This document shows, in pieces, positions 44,230 through 52,023 of a DNA stretch of 64,000 nt. The notes below the pieces were generated by a model. That model did no database searches. It had not been told where the DNA came from and saw only the letters and a program-made list of their open reading frames with translations. Source of the DNA: an uncultured Bacteroidales bacterium. GTDB lineage: Bacteria > Bacteroidota > Bacteroidia > Bacteroidales > UBA932. The translations under genes and the position numbers were made by a program. The stretch is taken from the NCBI GenBank assembly GCA_947168525.1, contig CAMVMG010000009.1, positions 1 to 64,000 on the forward strand. Reading direction: 5' to 3'. Position 1 is the first letter of the stretch, and each line of letters starts with the position of its first letter.

Positions 44230-44607
44230 ATGAACGCAGCTTTCACTGTACTGATTGTCCTCATTATTATTGCGGCTATCCTCCTGATTGCCGTCGTCCT
44301 CCTGCAGAACGGCAAGGACGGCGGGCTTGCTACCAACTTCACCTCCGCCAACCAGACCCTCGGCGTACGCCAGACGGCCACCATCCTGGAAAAAGCCACC
44401 TGGTACCTGGTAGCCTTCATCCTGGTCCTGTCCATCGTCACCGTATTCGTAGGCCGCGGTAACACCCAGCGTGGTTCCAACGATGCCGTGAGCACGGAAA
44501 TTCTCAACCAGATCGACGCTGCTTCCACGGAGGCTCCGGCCTTCCCGCTCCCTCAGGATAACCCCGAGGCCGACCAGCAGCCCGCTCCCGAGAGTGGGGA
44601 GAAATAA
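44230..44607 (+). CDS. secG: Preprotein translocase subunit SecG
   Basis: 125 residues. Two transmembrane helices (about 3-24 and 55-76) flank the conserved loop VVLLQNGKDGGLATNF. SecG assists SecYEG during protein export. The acidic Pro/Glu-rich C-terminal tail is common in Bacteroidota. A terminator hairpin follows. Confidence 0.94.
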   Translation: MNAAFTVLIVLIIIAAILLIAVVLLQNGKDGGLATNFTSANQTLGVRQTATILEKATWYLVAFILVLSIVTVFVGRGNTQRGSNDAVSTEILNQIDAASTEAPAFPLPQDNPEADQQPAPESGEK

Positions 44608-44636
44608 GGGCAATCCACCGTTCATAAAACCATCGT

Positions 44637-44669
44637 AGCCGCTTGCCCACACAGCAGGCGGCTGCTTTT
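44637..44669 (+). terminator. Rho-independent terminator after secG
   Basis: Stem AGCCGCTTGC (44637-44646) with GCAGGCGGCT (44654-44663), one G-T wobble, followed by GCTTTT. It ends the activator-lptE-TPR-secG operon. Confidence 0.75.
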
Positions 44670-44698
44670 GGATTTGTGAAGACAACTTGTTATATTTG
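44667..44698 (+). promoter_or_regulatory. Promoter (TTTG, 20 bp, TATATTTG) for the OmpA-like/TPR lipoprotein gene
   Basis: -33 TTTG at 44667-44670, inside the terminator tail, and -7 TATATTTG at 44691-44698; the ATG follows at 44726. Confidence 0.65.
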
Positions 44699-44725
44699 TG
44701 AGTCAGAATAAAAATAAACCTTAAT

Positions 44726-46369
44726 ATGAAAAAAGCCTTAAAGTTATTTGCCCTTGCCACCATAGTTATGGCCGCATCGTGCGCTTCCCCCGAAAAAATG
44801 GCCAAGATGGCCGACAGCGTAAAGGTCAGCTGCAACCCGGCCGTTCTGGAGGTTGTCAATGGCCAGATTTTCGCCACCGTCACCGCAGAATGCCCCAAGG
44901 ATTACTTCAATCCCAAGGTCATCATGGAGGTGACGCCCGTGATTGTATATGAAGGCGGAGAAGCCGCCATGAAGCCTTTCAAGTACCAGGGAGACAAAGT
45001 CAAAGACAATTACCGCGTCATCTCTTCCAAGGGCCAGACCGTCACCGAACAACTCAAGTTCGACTACGTGGAAGGCATGGAAAAATGCTTCCTGGAGCTA
45101 CGCAGCCGCGTCATCGCCGGCAACAAGAGCATCGCCCTCCCCACCAAGAAGGTAGCCGACGGTGCCAACACCACCTACATGCTGGTCAAGCGCCAGGGAG
45201 ACCTCTCCTTCAAGAAAGACGCCTATAAAGAGATTATCACCAGCACGGCGGAAGGCCAGATCAAATACCTGGTGAACAGCTCCCAAGTCCGCGGATCGGA
45301 GCTCAAGGGCGCTTCCGTGAAAGACTTCCAGGCCGCCCTGGACGCCATCTCCCGGGACGAGCGCGCCACCATCACCGGAACGGAAATCGTAGCCTACGCC
45401 TCTCCGGAAGGCAATGAAAGCAAGAACAACAAGCTCTCCGGAGACCGTTCTGCATCGGCCAACAAAGTATGGGGCCAGGTAACCAAGGGCGTGGAAACCG
45501 CCAACCCGGACGTCAAGAGCGTCGGTGAAGACTGGGAAGGCTTCCAGCAGCTGGTGGCCGAATCCAACATCGAGGACAAAGACCTCATCCTCCGCGTCCT
45601 GTCCATGTACAGCGACCCTGCCGTCCGCGAGAACGAAATCCGCAACATGTCGCAGGTATTTACCACCCTCAAGGGAGAGGTGCTGCCGGAACTCCGCCGC
45701 GCCCGCCTCATCGCCAACGTAGAGTATAAGAACTACACCAACGAAGAACTCCTGCAGCTGCTGGAGCAGAATGCCGATATCCTGGACGAAGAAGCCCTGC
45801 TCAGGGTTGCCTCCGTGGTGAACGATTTCGACAAGAAGGAAGACATCTACAAGAAGGCCGTGGAGCGCTACGGCTCCGACCGCGCCCAGTACAACCTGGC
45901 CGTGACCTATCTGGCCCAGGGCAAGGACGCCCAGGGAGAGCAGGCTCTGGCCAAGGTGAAGGCCAACGACGGCGACGTCCTCAACGCCAAGGGGGTGATT
46001 GCCCTCCGCAATGAAGATCTGGACACCGCGGAAAACCTGTTCCGCAAAGCCGGCAACGCCGACGGAAAAGCCAACCTGGGTATCGTCCAGCTCCTGACCG
46101 GCCGCTACGAAGAAGCCGCCGAAACCCTCAAGGACAAGGAAGGCTGCTGCAACAACAAGGTGCTGGCCTACATCCTCACCAACCAGCTGGAGAAGGCCGC
46201 CGAGTCGGTCCACTGCCGCGACACCCGCGTCCAGTACCTGAAGGCCATCATCTGCGCCCGTCAGGGCGATGCACAGGGCGTCAAGGAGAATCTGGAGCGC
46301 GCATTTGTCACACCTGAGTGGAAAGACCGTGCCACTCGCGACATCGAGTTTGCCGGCTACGAGTTTTAA
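44726..46369 (+). CDS. Lipoprotein with OmpA-like segment and C-terminal TPR repeats
   Basis: 547 residues with lipobox MAASC. The N-terminal 200 residues form a beta-rich domain (VVNGQIFATVTAECPKDYFNPKV). Residues about 205-260 hold an OmpA-like peptidoglycan-binding pattern (EIVAYASPEGNESKNNKLSGDRSASANKVW). The C-terminal half is TPR-like (ALAKVKANDGDVLNAKGVIAL). Codon choice looks optimised and it has its own promoter, so it may be abundant. It probably sits on the inner face of the outer membrane; the exact role is unknown. Confidence 0.82.
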   Translation: MKKALKLFALATIVMAASCASPEKMAKMADSVKVSCNPAVLEVVNGQIFATVTAECPKDYFNPKVIMEVTPVIVYEGGEAAMKPFKYQGDKVKDNYRVISSKGQTVTEQLKFDYVEGMEKCFLELRSRVIAGNKSIALPTKKVADGANTTYMLVKRQGDLSFKKDAYKEIITSTAEGQIKYLVNSSQVRGSELKGASVKDFQAALDAISRDERATITGTEIVAYASPEGNESKNNKLSGDRSASANKVWGQVTKGVETANPDVKSVGEDWEGFQQLVAESNIEDKDLILRVLSMYSDPAVRENEIRNMSQVFTTLKGEVLPELRRARLIANVEYKNYTNEELLQLLEQNADILDEEALLRVASVVNDFDKKEDIYKKAVERYGSDRAQYNLAVTYLAQGKDAQGEQALAKVKANDGDVLNAKGVIALRNEDLDTAENLFRKAGNADGKANLGIVQLLTGRYEEAAETLKDKEGCCNNKVLAYILTNQLEKAAESVHCRDTRVQYLKAIICARQGDAQGVKENLERAFVTPEWKDRATRDIEFAGYEF

Positions 46370-46378
46370 GATCCTGCC

Positions 46379-47191
46379 GTGAAGCGCAGCAACCATTTGG
46401 TAGACATCATCTTCTGCATCCTTGTGCTGCCGGGGATGATGTTCCTTTTTCCTGTCGGGGAATGGGCCCAGTGGCATTCCACCTATGTGCTGGCATACGC
46501 CGGGTGGCTGTACGGCGTCTATTTCCTGTGCCGGGAAGTACTGGGGCGTCTGCTGCTGAACAGCTTCCGCGGGCTGTGGACAGTGGCCGGCGCCCTTTTC
46601 CTCGTCGGGGCCGTCACCTTCCTGATGAGCTGGAGCCGGGTAGACTTCCCACGCGACGCAGACACCGTTTCCGGACGGATGGAACTGCACCAGCGGGCCA
46701 TGTGGGTCCTGTTGGTGGCGGATGTCTTCGTGGGACTGTCCATCGGCTATTATACCGCACGGCTCAAAGCCCAGTCGGTCTCGCATGAAGCATCCGCGGC
46801 CTTGGACAACGCCCGCTCGTCGCTGTACAAGCGTAGTTTCGACGCCGTGGCCGATGAAGAAATCCTCCTCAAGAGCGACTACAAGACAGTGCACGTCCCC
46901 CTGTCGGCCATCCAGTACATCGAATCCCGCAACAACTACTCCTGCGTGCACCTGGACCACCAGGAAGACGTGGTGTCGCAGATTACCCTGAAAAAAGTGA
47001 TAGACCTGCTTCCGGAAGGGAAGTTCGTACGCATCCACCGTTCCTATATCGTACCTGTGTGGCGGATTGAATCCAAGTCCGGCACGGCCGTGCAACTAAT
47101 GGGCGTCAAGGATTCCCTGCCCATCGGCCGCGCCTTCAAGGACAGCCTTAAAGAACCAGAAGAAACTGAGAATGAACCAGAAAAAAGCTAA
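46379..47191 (+). CDS. Membrane-bound LytTR-family transcriptional regulator
   Basis: 270 residues starting with GTG. Four transmembrane helices (about 8-25, 37-53, 66-84, 107-126), a short coiled linker, then a LytTR DNA-binding domain (about 165-250: ILLKSDYKTVHVPLSAIQYIESRNNYSCVHL and FVRIHRSYIVPVWRI). It differs from classic LytTR response regulators because it has a membrane sensor instead of a receiver domain. It overlaps the next gene by 20 bp, so it probably regulates or senses the same substrate as the downstream symporter (inference). Confidence 0.88.
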   Translation: MKRSNHLVDIIFCILVLPGMMFLFPVGEWAQWHSTYVLAYAGWLYGVYFLCREVLGRLLLNSFRGLWTVAGALFLVGAVTFLMSWSRVDFPRDADTVSGRMELHQRAMWVLLVADVFVGLSIGYYTARLKAQSVSHEASAALDNARSSLYKRSFDAVADEEILLKSDYKTVHVPLSAIQYIESRNNYSCVHLDHQEDVVSQITLKKVIDLLPEGKFVRIHRSYIVPVWRIESKSGTAVQLMGVKDSLPIGRAFKDSLKEPEETENEPEKS

Positions 47192-48503
47192 ACAAGACTT
47201 TTTCGCCACCCGGTCCACCTCGTGGTGGATGGTGGCGCTGGCCATGATTGGCTCCTGTATGTCGGGAGTTACCTTCGTGTCAGTGCCGGGCATGGTGGCG
47301 GCCTCCGGATTCGGCTATCTGCAAATGTGTTTAGGCTTTTTCCTGGGGTATCTGGTCATTGCTTTCGTGCTCACACCCCTGTACTTCAAACTGGGGGTGG
47401 TTTCCATCTATCAGTACCTGGAACAGCGGTTCGGCCTGCATTCCTATAAGACTGGAGCCTGGTTCTTCTTCATTTCCAAGATGCTGGGCGCATCGGTCAG
47501 GCTGTTCCTGGTCTGCGCCACGCTGCAGCTGCTGGTGACCGGCCCGCTAGACGTCCCGTTCTGGGTCACCGTGACGCTGTCGGTATTCCTGGTCTGGCTG
47601 TACACCTTCCGGGGCGGCGTTAAGTCTGTCATCTGGGTGGACGTCATCAAGACCCTCTGCATGCTGGTCACGGTGGGCCTGTGTCTGGTACTGATCGGCC
47701 GGGAAGTGGGCACCTGGGACCATTCCCTTTCCCGGATCTTCTATTTCGACGACGTAAACCATCCGCAGTTTTTCCTGAAACAGCTGCTGGGCGGCCTGTT
47801 CACCGTCATTGCCACCACGGGGCTGGACCAGGACATGATGCAACGTACACTGGCCTGCAAGAATGTGCGGGATTCCCAGAAGAACCTGGTGGTTTCCAGT
47901 ATTTTACAGATTGTCGTGATTGCCCTGTTCCTGGTGCTGGGCGTGTTCCTGTACCAGTTCGCTGCCCTGCACGGCATCCAGGAAAAAGGGGATGCCATCT
48001 TCCCCGCCGTCGCCTGCTCGTCTTTTCTGCCGCCGGTGGTGGGGGTACTTTTTGTGGTAGGCCTGGTCGCCGCCGGCTTCCCCGCCGGGGGATCGGCCCT
48101 GACGGCGCTTACCACCTCTTTCACCGTGGATATCCTCGGCGGGCTCAAACGGGCCGATTCCGACCGCCTGCGCCGCTGGGTGCATGTGGGCATGGCCGCA
48201 GGCATGGTGGTGTGTATCCTGGTTTTCAACGCCTTGAACTCCACCAGCACCATCGACGCCGTTTACCGGCTGGCCAGTTACACCTACGGGCCGCTACTGG
48301 GGCTGTTTTTCTTCGGCATCCTGAGTAAACGGGAAGTCCGCGACCGCTGGGTGCCGGTGGTCTGCATCCTGGCGCCGGTGCTGTGCCTGGTGCTGGACCT
48401 GAACAGCGAACGCTGGTTCGGCGGATACCACTTCAGCTATGAGCTTCTGCTGCTCAACGCCCTGTTCACCGCCCTTGGGCTATTCCTGATCAGAAAACGA
48501 TGA
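47172..48503 (+). CDS. Sodium:solute symporter (SSS family)
   Basis: 443 residues with about 12-13 transmembrane helices. Family features: SWWMVALAMIGSCMSGVTFVSVPGMVAASGFGYLQM at the N-terminus and TTGLDQDMMQRTLACKN in the middle. The substrate cannot be told from sequence. It overlaps the LytTR regulator upstream by 20 bp and the phytase-like gene downstream by 4 bp, giving a compact sensor/transporter/enzyme operon. Confidence 0.9.
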   Translation: MNQKKAKQDFFATRSTSWWMVALAMIGSCMSGVTFVSVPGMVAASGFGYLQMCLGFFLGYLVIAFVLTPLYFKLGVVSIYQYLEQRFGLHSYKTGAWFFFISKMLGASVRLFLVCATLQLLVTGPLDVPFWVTVTLSVFLVWLYTFRGGVKSVIWVDVIKTLCMLVTVGLCLVLIGREVGTWDHSLSRIFYFDDVNHPQFFLKQLLGGLFTVIATTGLDQDMMQRTLACKNVRDSQKNLVVSSILQIVVIALFLVLGVFLYQFAALHGIQEKGDAIFPAVACSSFLPPVVGVLFVVGLVAAGFPAGGSALTALTTSFTVDILGGLKRADSDRLRRWVHVGMAAGMVVCILVFNALNSTSTIDAVYRLASYTYGPLLGLFFFGILSKREVRDRWVPVVCILAPVLCLVLDLNSERWFGGYHFSYELLLLNALFTALGLFLIRKR

Positions 48504-49486
48504 AACCGCTGCTGCTCGCCCTGATTCTGCTGTGCTCCGCAGGCTGCGCCCGGGGACAGGACAAGCCGCGTCCCATCAAACTGACGCCGCTGCCGCAAAC
48601 GCGCGTCGCCATTCCCCCGGGGCACTATTCCGGAATCAGTTATGTAGGTGGCCGGCAGTATGTGGTGGCACACGACAAAGCCGACGGCGGAGGCATCTGG
48701 CAGTTCACCGTGTCGCTGGACTCGCTGGGCGGAATCACTACTGTGCTGGCCGCGGAACTGCCCTCCAACGCCCGCGGAGAGAAAGGCCTGGACAACGAGG
48801 ACATCGTCTTTGTACCGGAGCGGAAGTCGCTCTTCGTAGTCTCGGAAACCACGCTGAGTATCCGGGAATACGGCCTGGACGGAAAGCCTACCGGGATGCA
48901 GTTGGAAGTTCCGGAAGTATTTGACACAAAAAACATTGTGCCAGGGAAGGGATTCGAGTCCCTGGCCTACAATGCCACCACGGGCCTCTTCTGGACCACC
49001 ACCGAGCAGCCCCTGCAGGCCGACTCCCTCTACCGCCTGCAAAGTTTCTCCGCCGCCACACTGAAGGCCGGGAAACAGTATCTGTACAAGGCCGAAGCCC
49101 CCGTGGTAACACCAGAAGAGGCGGCATCGGCCCGGGCCTATGTCCTGGGAGTCCCGGCCATCACCGCCCTGGATGACGGCCGGCTGCTGGGGATGGAACG
49201 GGAAGTGTTTGTACCGCAGGGGCTTACCGCCATGCTCACGGAGTCGTTCAGCACCACAACTATCTTCGAGGTGGATCCAATCCGCTCCGAAAGCGCGGTG
49301 TTAGAAAAAAAGAAACTTCTCAGCTTCAAAACCTTCTCCCTCAACCTGGCCAACTTCGAAGGCATGTGCCTCGGGCCCGTGCTACCAGACGGCAGACAGG
49401 TACTCCTCCTCCTGGCCGATTCCCAGGACGGGATGGGCGGCCTGATTGGCGAATACCTGAAAGTGGTGTTGCTGGAGTACGATTAA
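48500..49486 (+). CDS. Phytase-like esterase family lipoprotein
   Basis: 328 residues with lipobox LCSAGC. It matches the esterase-like/phytase-like beta-propeller family: YSGISYVGGRQYVVAHDK, EKGLDNEDIVFVPERKSLFVVSE, GFESLAYNATTGLFWTTTEQPL, LLGMEREV and NFEGMCLGP. The repeating N/E-E-G/D motifs are the likely active-site loops. It may process a phosphate or acyl ester outside the cytoplasm and feed the symporter (inference). Confidence 0.83.
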   Translation: MKPLLLALILLCSAGCARGQDKPRPIKLTPLPQTRVAIPPGHYSGISYVGGRQYVVAHDKADGGGIWQFTVSLDSLGGITTVLAAELPSNARGEKGLDNEDIVFVPERKSLFVVSETTLSIREYGLDGKPTGMQLEVPEVFDTKNIVPGKGFESLAYNATTGLFWTTTEQPLQADSLYRLQSFSAATLKAGKQYLYKAEAPVVTPEEAASARAYVLGVPAITALDDGRLLGMEREVFVPQGLTAMLTESFSTTTIFEVDPIRSESAVLEKKKLLSFKTFSLNLANFEGMCLGPVLPDGRQVLLLLADSQDGMGGLIGEYLKVVLLEYD

Positions 49487-50130
49487 ATGCCGATATAAGT
49501 GAGGATTACCTGTACCAGTTCCTCTTCCGTGTGGCCCTCTGCGTTTAGGACAAGATGATAGTTGCGGGCGTCGTACCGGCTGGTGCCCGTGAAACGGTGC
49601 ACGTAGTTTTCCCGCGCTTTGTCCACTTGCTCTACAACGGCCTCTGCCTCTTCACGTGTGAGGTTCTGCTTTTGCATGATACGCTGTACCCGGGCGTCTC
49701 TGGGAGCGGTAATCATGATATCCAGGCGGTTGGGAAAGTTTTTCAGCGCAAAGAAACCGCTGCGGCCGGCCACCACCAGCGAGCCTTCCAAGGCCAGTTC
49801 CCGCAGAATCTCCTGCTCTGCATGATAGATATCTTCGGTGGTAACGTCATCCCTGTACTCCTTTAACGAATCCGCATTCTTGTCCAGGAACGCACTGGCA
49901 CTGGGCACAGGCGACACCAGGCGGAGGAAGTCGCTGAGCCAGTTCTTTTTCTCGGCCTTGAATCTCTCGATGGCGGCTGTACTGAGCCCGAATTGGGTGC
50001 GGAGCTTCTGGATCAGGTCTTTGTCGGAATAGCGGACGTTCAATTTGGTAGCCAGCATGCGCCCCACGGTGCGGCCGCCGGAGCCCACTTCCCGGCTGAT
50101 GGTGATGACAAAGGGTTCGTTAATGGTCAT
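49483..50130 (-). CDS. Cytidylate kinase-like family protein
   Basis: 215 residues. Nucleotide-binding loop ISREVGSGGRTVGRMLA and the later VVAGRSGFFAL and DARVQRIM segments are typical of the cytidylate-kinase-like family, distinct from housekeeping Cmk. The true substrate is unknown. The frame is open for another 100 codons upstream, through tRNA-Ser antisense sequence, but homology begins at MTINEPFVITIS, so the start is 50130. It ends 4 bp into the convergent phytase-like gene. Confidence 0.9.
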   Translation of the reverse strand: MTINEPFVITISREVGSGGRTVGRMLATKLNVRYSDKDLIQKLRTQFGLSTAAIERFKAEKKNWLSDFLRLVSPVPSASAFLDKNADSLKEYRDDVTTEDIYHAEQEILRELALEGSLVVAGRSGFFALKNFPNRLDIMITAPRDARVQRIMQKQNLTREEAEAVVEQVDKARENYVHRFTGTSRYDARNYHLVLNAEGHTEEELVQVILTYIGI

Positions 50131-50152
50131 GGTTATCCTGTTTGTATCTATA

Positions 50153-50160
50153 CAAAGATA
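50153..50160 (-). promoter_or_regulatory. -7 box TATCTTTG for the cytidylate-kinase-like gene
   Basis: Minus-strand consensus box 22 nt before the ATG at 50130, divergent from the tRNA-Ser promoter. Confidence 0.6.
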
Positions 50161-50178
50161 CCACTTTTTTCCGTATCG

Positions 50179-50210
50179 TTTGCGAATTGCCAAAAAAGTT
50201 GGTAACTTTG
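50179..50210 (+). promoter_or_regulatory. tRNA-Ser promoter (TTTG, 20 bp, TAACTTTG)
   Basis: -33 TTTG at 50179-50182 and -7 TAACTTTG at 50203-50210, followed by the same leader sequence as tRNA-Leu. Confidence 0.75.
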
Positions 50211-50250
50211 CAGTCCCGTCCTTTGTTGGCGGAATTTCAGGACAATCCCC

Positions 50251-50339
50251 GGAGAGGTGGGTGAGTGGCTGAAACCAGCAGTTTGCTAAACTGCCGTACG
50301 GGTTATTCTGTACCACGAGTTCGAATCTCGTCCTCTCCG
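50251..50339 (+). tRNA. tRNA-Ser (anticodon GCT)
   Basis: 89-nt class II tRNA. Acceptor GGAGAGG pairs with CCTCTCC, discriminator G; anticodon stem GCAGT/ACTGC with loop TTGCTAA gives anticodon GCT (AGC/AGU codons); long variable arm and GTTCGAATC T-loop. CCA is not encoded. Confidence 0.96.
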
Positions 50340-50352
50340 CAAGAACTGATTT

Positions 50353-50383
50353 CAGCCGGTTGCACCAGCAACTGGCTGTTTTT
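50353..50383 (+). terminator. Terminator after tRNA-Ser
   Basis: Stem CAGCCGGTTGC (50353-50363), loop ACCA, GCAACTGGCTG (50368-50378) with one G-T pair, followed by TTTTT. It is nested in a larger inverted repeat GATTTCAGCCG/CGGCTGAAATC (50348-50358 with 50454-50464). Confidence 0.82.
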
Positions 50384-50876
50384 GTGTGCGCTGGACGGGA
50401 GCTTACTCCCAGGACAGCGCGCGCAGAAACAGCCAAAAGGCCCGAAGGGCCGACGGCTGAAATCGCTTCTTGCCCGGACCCCTTCGGGAGGAAAGAGATA
50501 GCGCAAGCGCAGCGCAGCGGAATCTCGCCTCCCGGACACCCCTGCCCTCCCCGTCAAATCCACGGGGTACACCGCGTTACACGTTTTGCCCCGTTTTCGC
50601 GTTGCGCCATAACCATCGCCATAACCATAAAGGCACGGGAAGAGAGTGCGTGAAGGATTGGGAGAGGTCTGGCCGATATTTGGGAGAGGTGGTATTTTTG
50701 GGGGCATACCTCTCCCGTGAAATCGGCCTTACAATACGGTGAGAGGCCATTTCGATGGGAGAGGTCCAAGCAAAAACAACGCACCTCTCCCAAAAGCATT
50801 ACAGCCATGTTGCAAGGCCAATCGGCCTGGCAACACGGCATTCCGGCGCTTATCGGCAGGTGCGAAAATAAGCATT
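50384..50876. repeat. Gene-free stretch packed with inverted repeats, possible structured RNA
   Basis: No credible coding frame. Nested stems: GCGCTG/CAGCGC (50388-50420 area), GGGAGcttaCTCCC, GGCCCgaaGGGCC (50439-50451). Then three GGGAGAGGT copies (50660, 50682, 50757) and two ACCTCTCCC inversions (50708, 50783), forming two perfect hairpins. The first is extended by GGCCGAT/ATCGGCC (50672-50728). A hairpin GCCATGTTGCAAGGCC/GGCCTGGCAACACGGC lies at 50804-50839. A reverse-orientation member of the TTACGC palindrome family lies at about 50574-50607. Function unknown. Confidence 0.6.
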
Positions 50877-51941
50877 TTACCCGACAATATACTTTCCGAA
50901 GGGCAGTTTCCCGATTAGGAAGGAAAGGCCGAAGCTGACGGCATAGGTGAGCACCGCCGTGCAGACAATGGCCAGCGGGATAGACAGGAAACCGCTGAGC
51001 AGCTGGTAGATGGCCGGCAACATGAGCATGTGCATCAGATACATCCCGTAACTGGCCCCGGAGATTTTCCGGACAAGTCCATAGTATCTTCCGGGTGTCT
51101 GGATGTACTTGAAAAGGAGGAATACGCAGGCGCTCATCAGCCCGGCGACGATGGTATCATTCTGCCAGTGCATCTCCAGCTCGGCCGGGGTGTCCACCAG
51201 GAAGCTCCGGTGGTAGAACTGCCAGAGCCCGAACGCATAACAGGCCACAAGCACCGGAAGACAGATCAGGAACGTTTTCCGGGCCGACCACCGGACGTGC
51301 TCCTTGATAAAGTGCCCCAGGACGATATAACCCACATAGCCGGAGACATAGTAGAAGAACGGATAGGGATTCCACCAGCACTCGCCGAACACCGGGCCGA
51401 AGACCTGCCGTAGCAGATACAGGCAGAGCGTCACGCCCCACAACCCCAGGAAAAAGCCCTCTTCCTTCTTGCTTGCCCTGGACAGCCAGGGGGAGATGAC
51501 CGGCATGATCAGGTACAGTCCCAGCATCATGTACACAAACCACAGGTGCGACTCCCGCGGGATGAAGTTGATGCCGGCCTGCTTCACGTTGGTCCAGGCC
51601 TCGGCCCAGGAGAATTCTCCCCAAAGCGCCGGCAGGAACGCATAGAGGAACAAAAAGACCACGAAGGGGATAGCCACCCGCCCGAAACGTTTTTTCAGGA
51701 ACTCGCCGGTGCTCTTTTTCACCGGGACAAGCAGGTAGGCCGATGCCATGAGGAACAGCGGCACGGCGACGGGGCGGACAAATCCCTGGATGAGCCCCAC
51801 GCTCCAGCGGGCGAGGTCGGACGGGAAAGAAAAGGAATAATCGTCAGAATAAACACATTCACAGGCATGTACCAGCATTACCATCAGGCAGGCGGCCGCC
51901 CTGAGCCAGTCCAGAAATACAATCCGCTTTTTTTCTTCCAT
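50877..51941 (-). CDS. Acyltransferase family 3 membrane protein
   Basis: 354 residues with about ten hydrophobic helices. The start RIVFLDWLRAAACLMVMLVHACECVY carries the family R and H residues; SHLWFVYMMLGLYLIMPVI and ASYGMYLMHMLMLP are further hallmarks. Members acetylate or acylate sugars of surface polysaccharides and other exported molecules; the acceptor here is unknown. It is divergent from the SpoIIE-type phosphatase gene, with back-to-back promoters. Confidence 0.9.
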   Translation of the reverse strand: MEEKKRIVFLDWLRAAACLMVMLVHACECVYSDDYSFSFPSDLARWSVGLIQGFVRPVAVPLFLMASAYLLVPVKKSTGEFLKKRFGRVAIPFVVFLFLYAFLPALWGEFSWAEAWTNVKQAGINFIPRESHLWFVYMMLGLYLIMPVISPWLSRASKKEEGFFLGLWGVTLCLYLLRQVFGPVFGECWWNPYPFFYYVSGYVGYIVLGHFIKEHVRWSARKTFLICLPVLVACYAFGLWQFYHRSFLVDTPAELEMHWQNDTIVAGLMSACVFLLFKYIQTPGRYYGLVRKISGASYGMYLMHMLMLPAIYQLLSGFLSIPLAIVCTAVLTYAVSFGLSFLIGKLPFGKYIVG

Positions 51942-51967
51942 AGTCCAGTCTTCTTGATTTCGAGGTG

Positions 51968-51998
51968 CAAAAATAAGAAAAAATCCATAGTATTTTTG
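51968..51998. promoter_or_regulatory. Divergent -7 boxes for the acyltransferase and SpoIIE-type genes
   Basis: TATTTTTG on the minus strand at 51968-51975 (27 nt before the acyltransferase ATG at 51941) and TATTTTTG on the plus strand at 51991-51998 (26 nt before the ATG at 52024). The promoters share an AT-rich core. Confidence 0.55.
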
Positions 51999-52023
51999 TA
52001 CATTTGCCCGTTACGAACGGAAT

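Noticed and set aside
45098..47095. Minus-strand open frame opposite the OmpA/TPR lipoprotein and LytTR genes
   Set aside because: Antisense shadow; crosses a gene boundary and a strong codon bias supports the plus strand.
49483..50436. Longer cytidylate-kinase-like protein starting at 50436
   Set aside because: The first 100 codons are tRNA-Ser antisense and promoter sequence; the family N-terminus is at 50130.
50560..50876. Spaced repeats after tRNA-Ser considered as a CRISPR array
   Set aside because: Repeats are 9 bp, partly inverted and irregularly spaced, and no cas gene is near.
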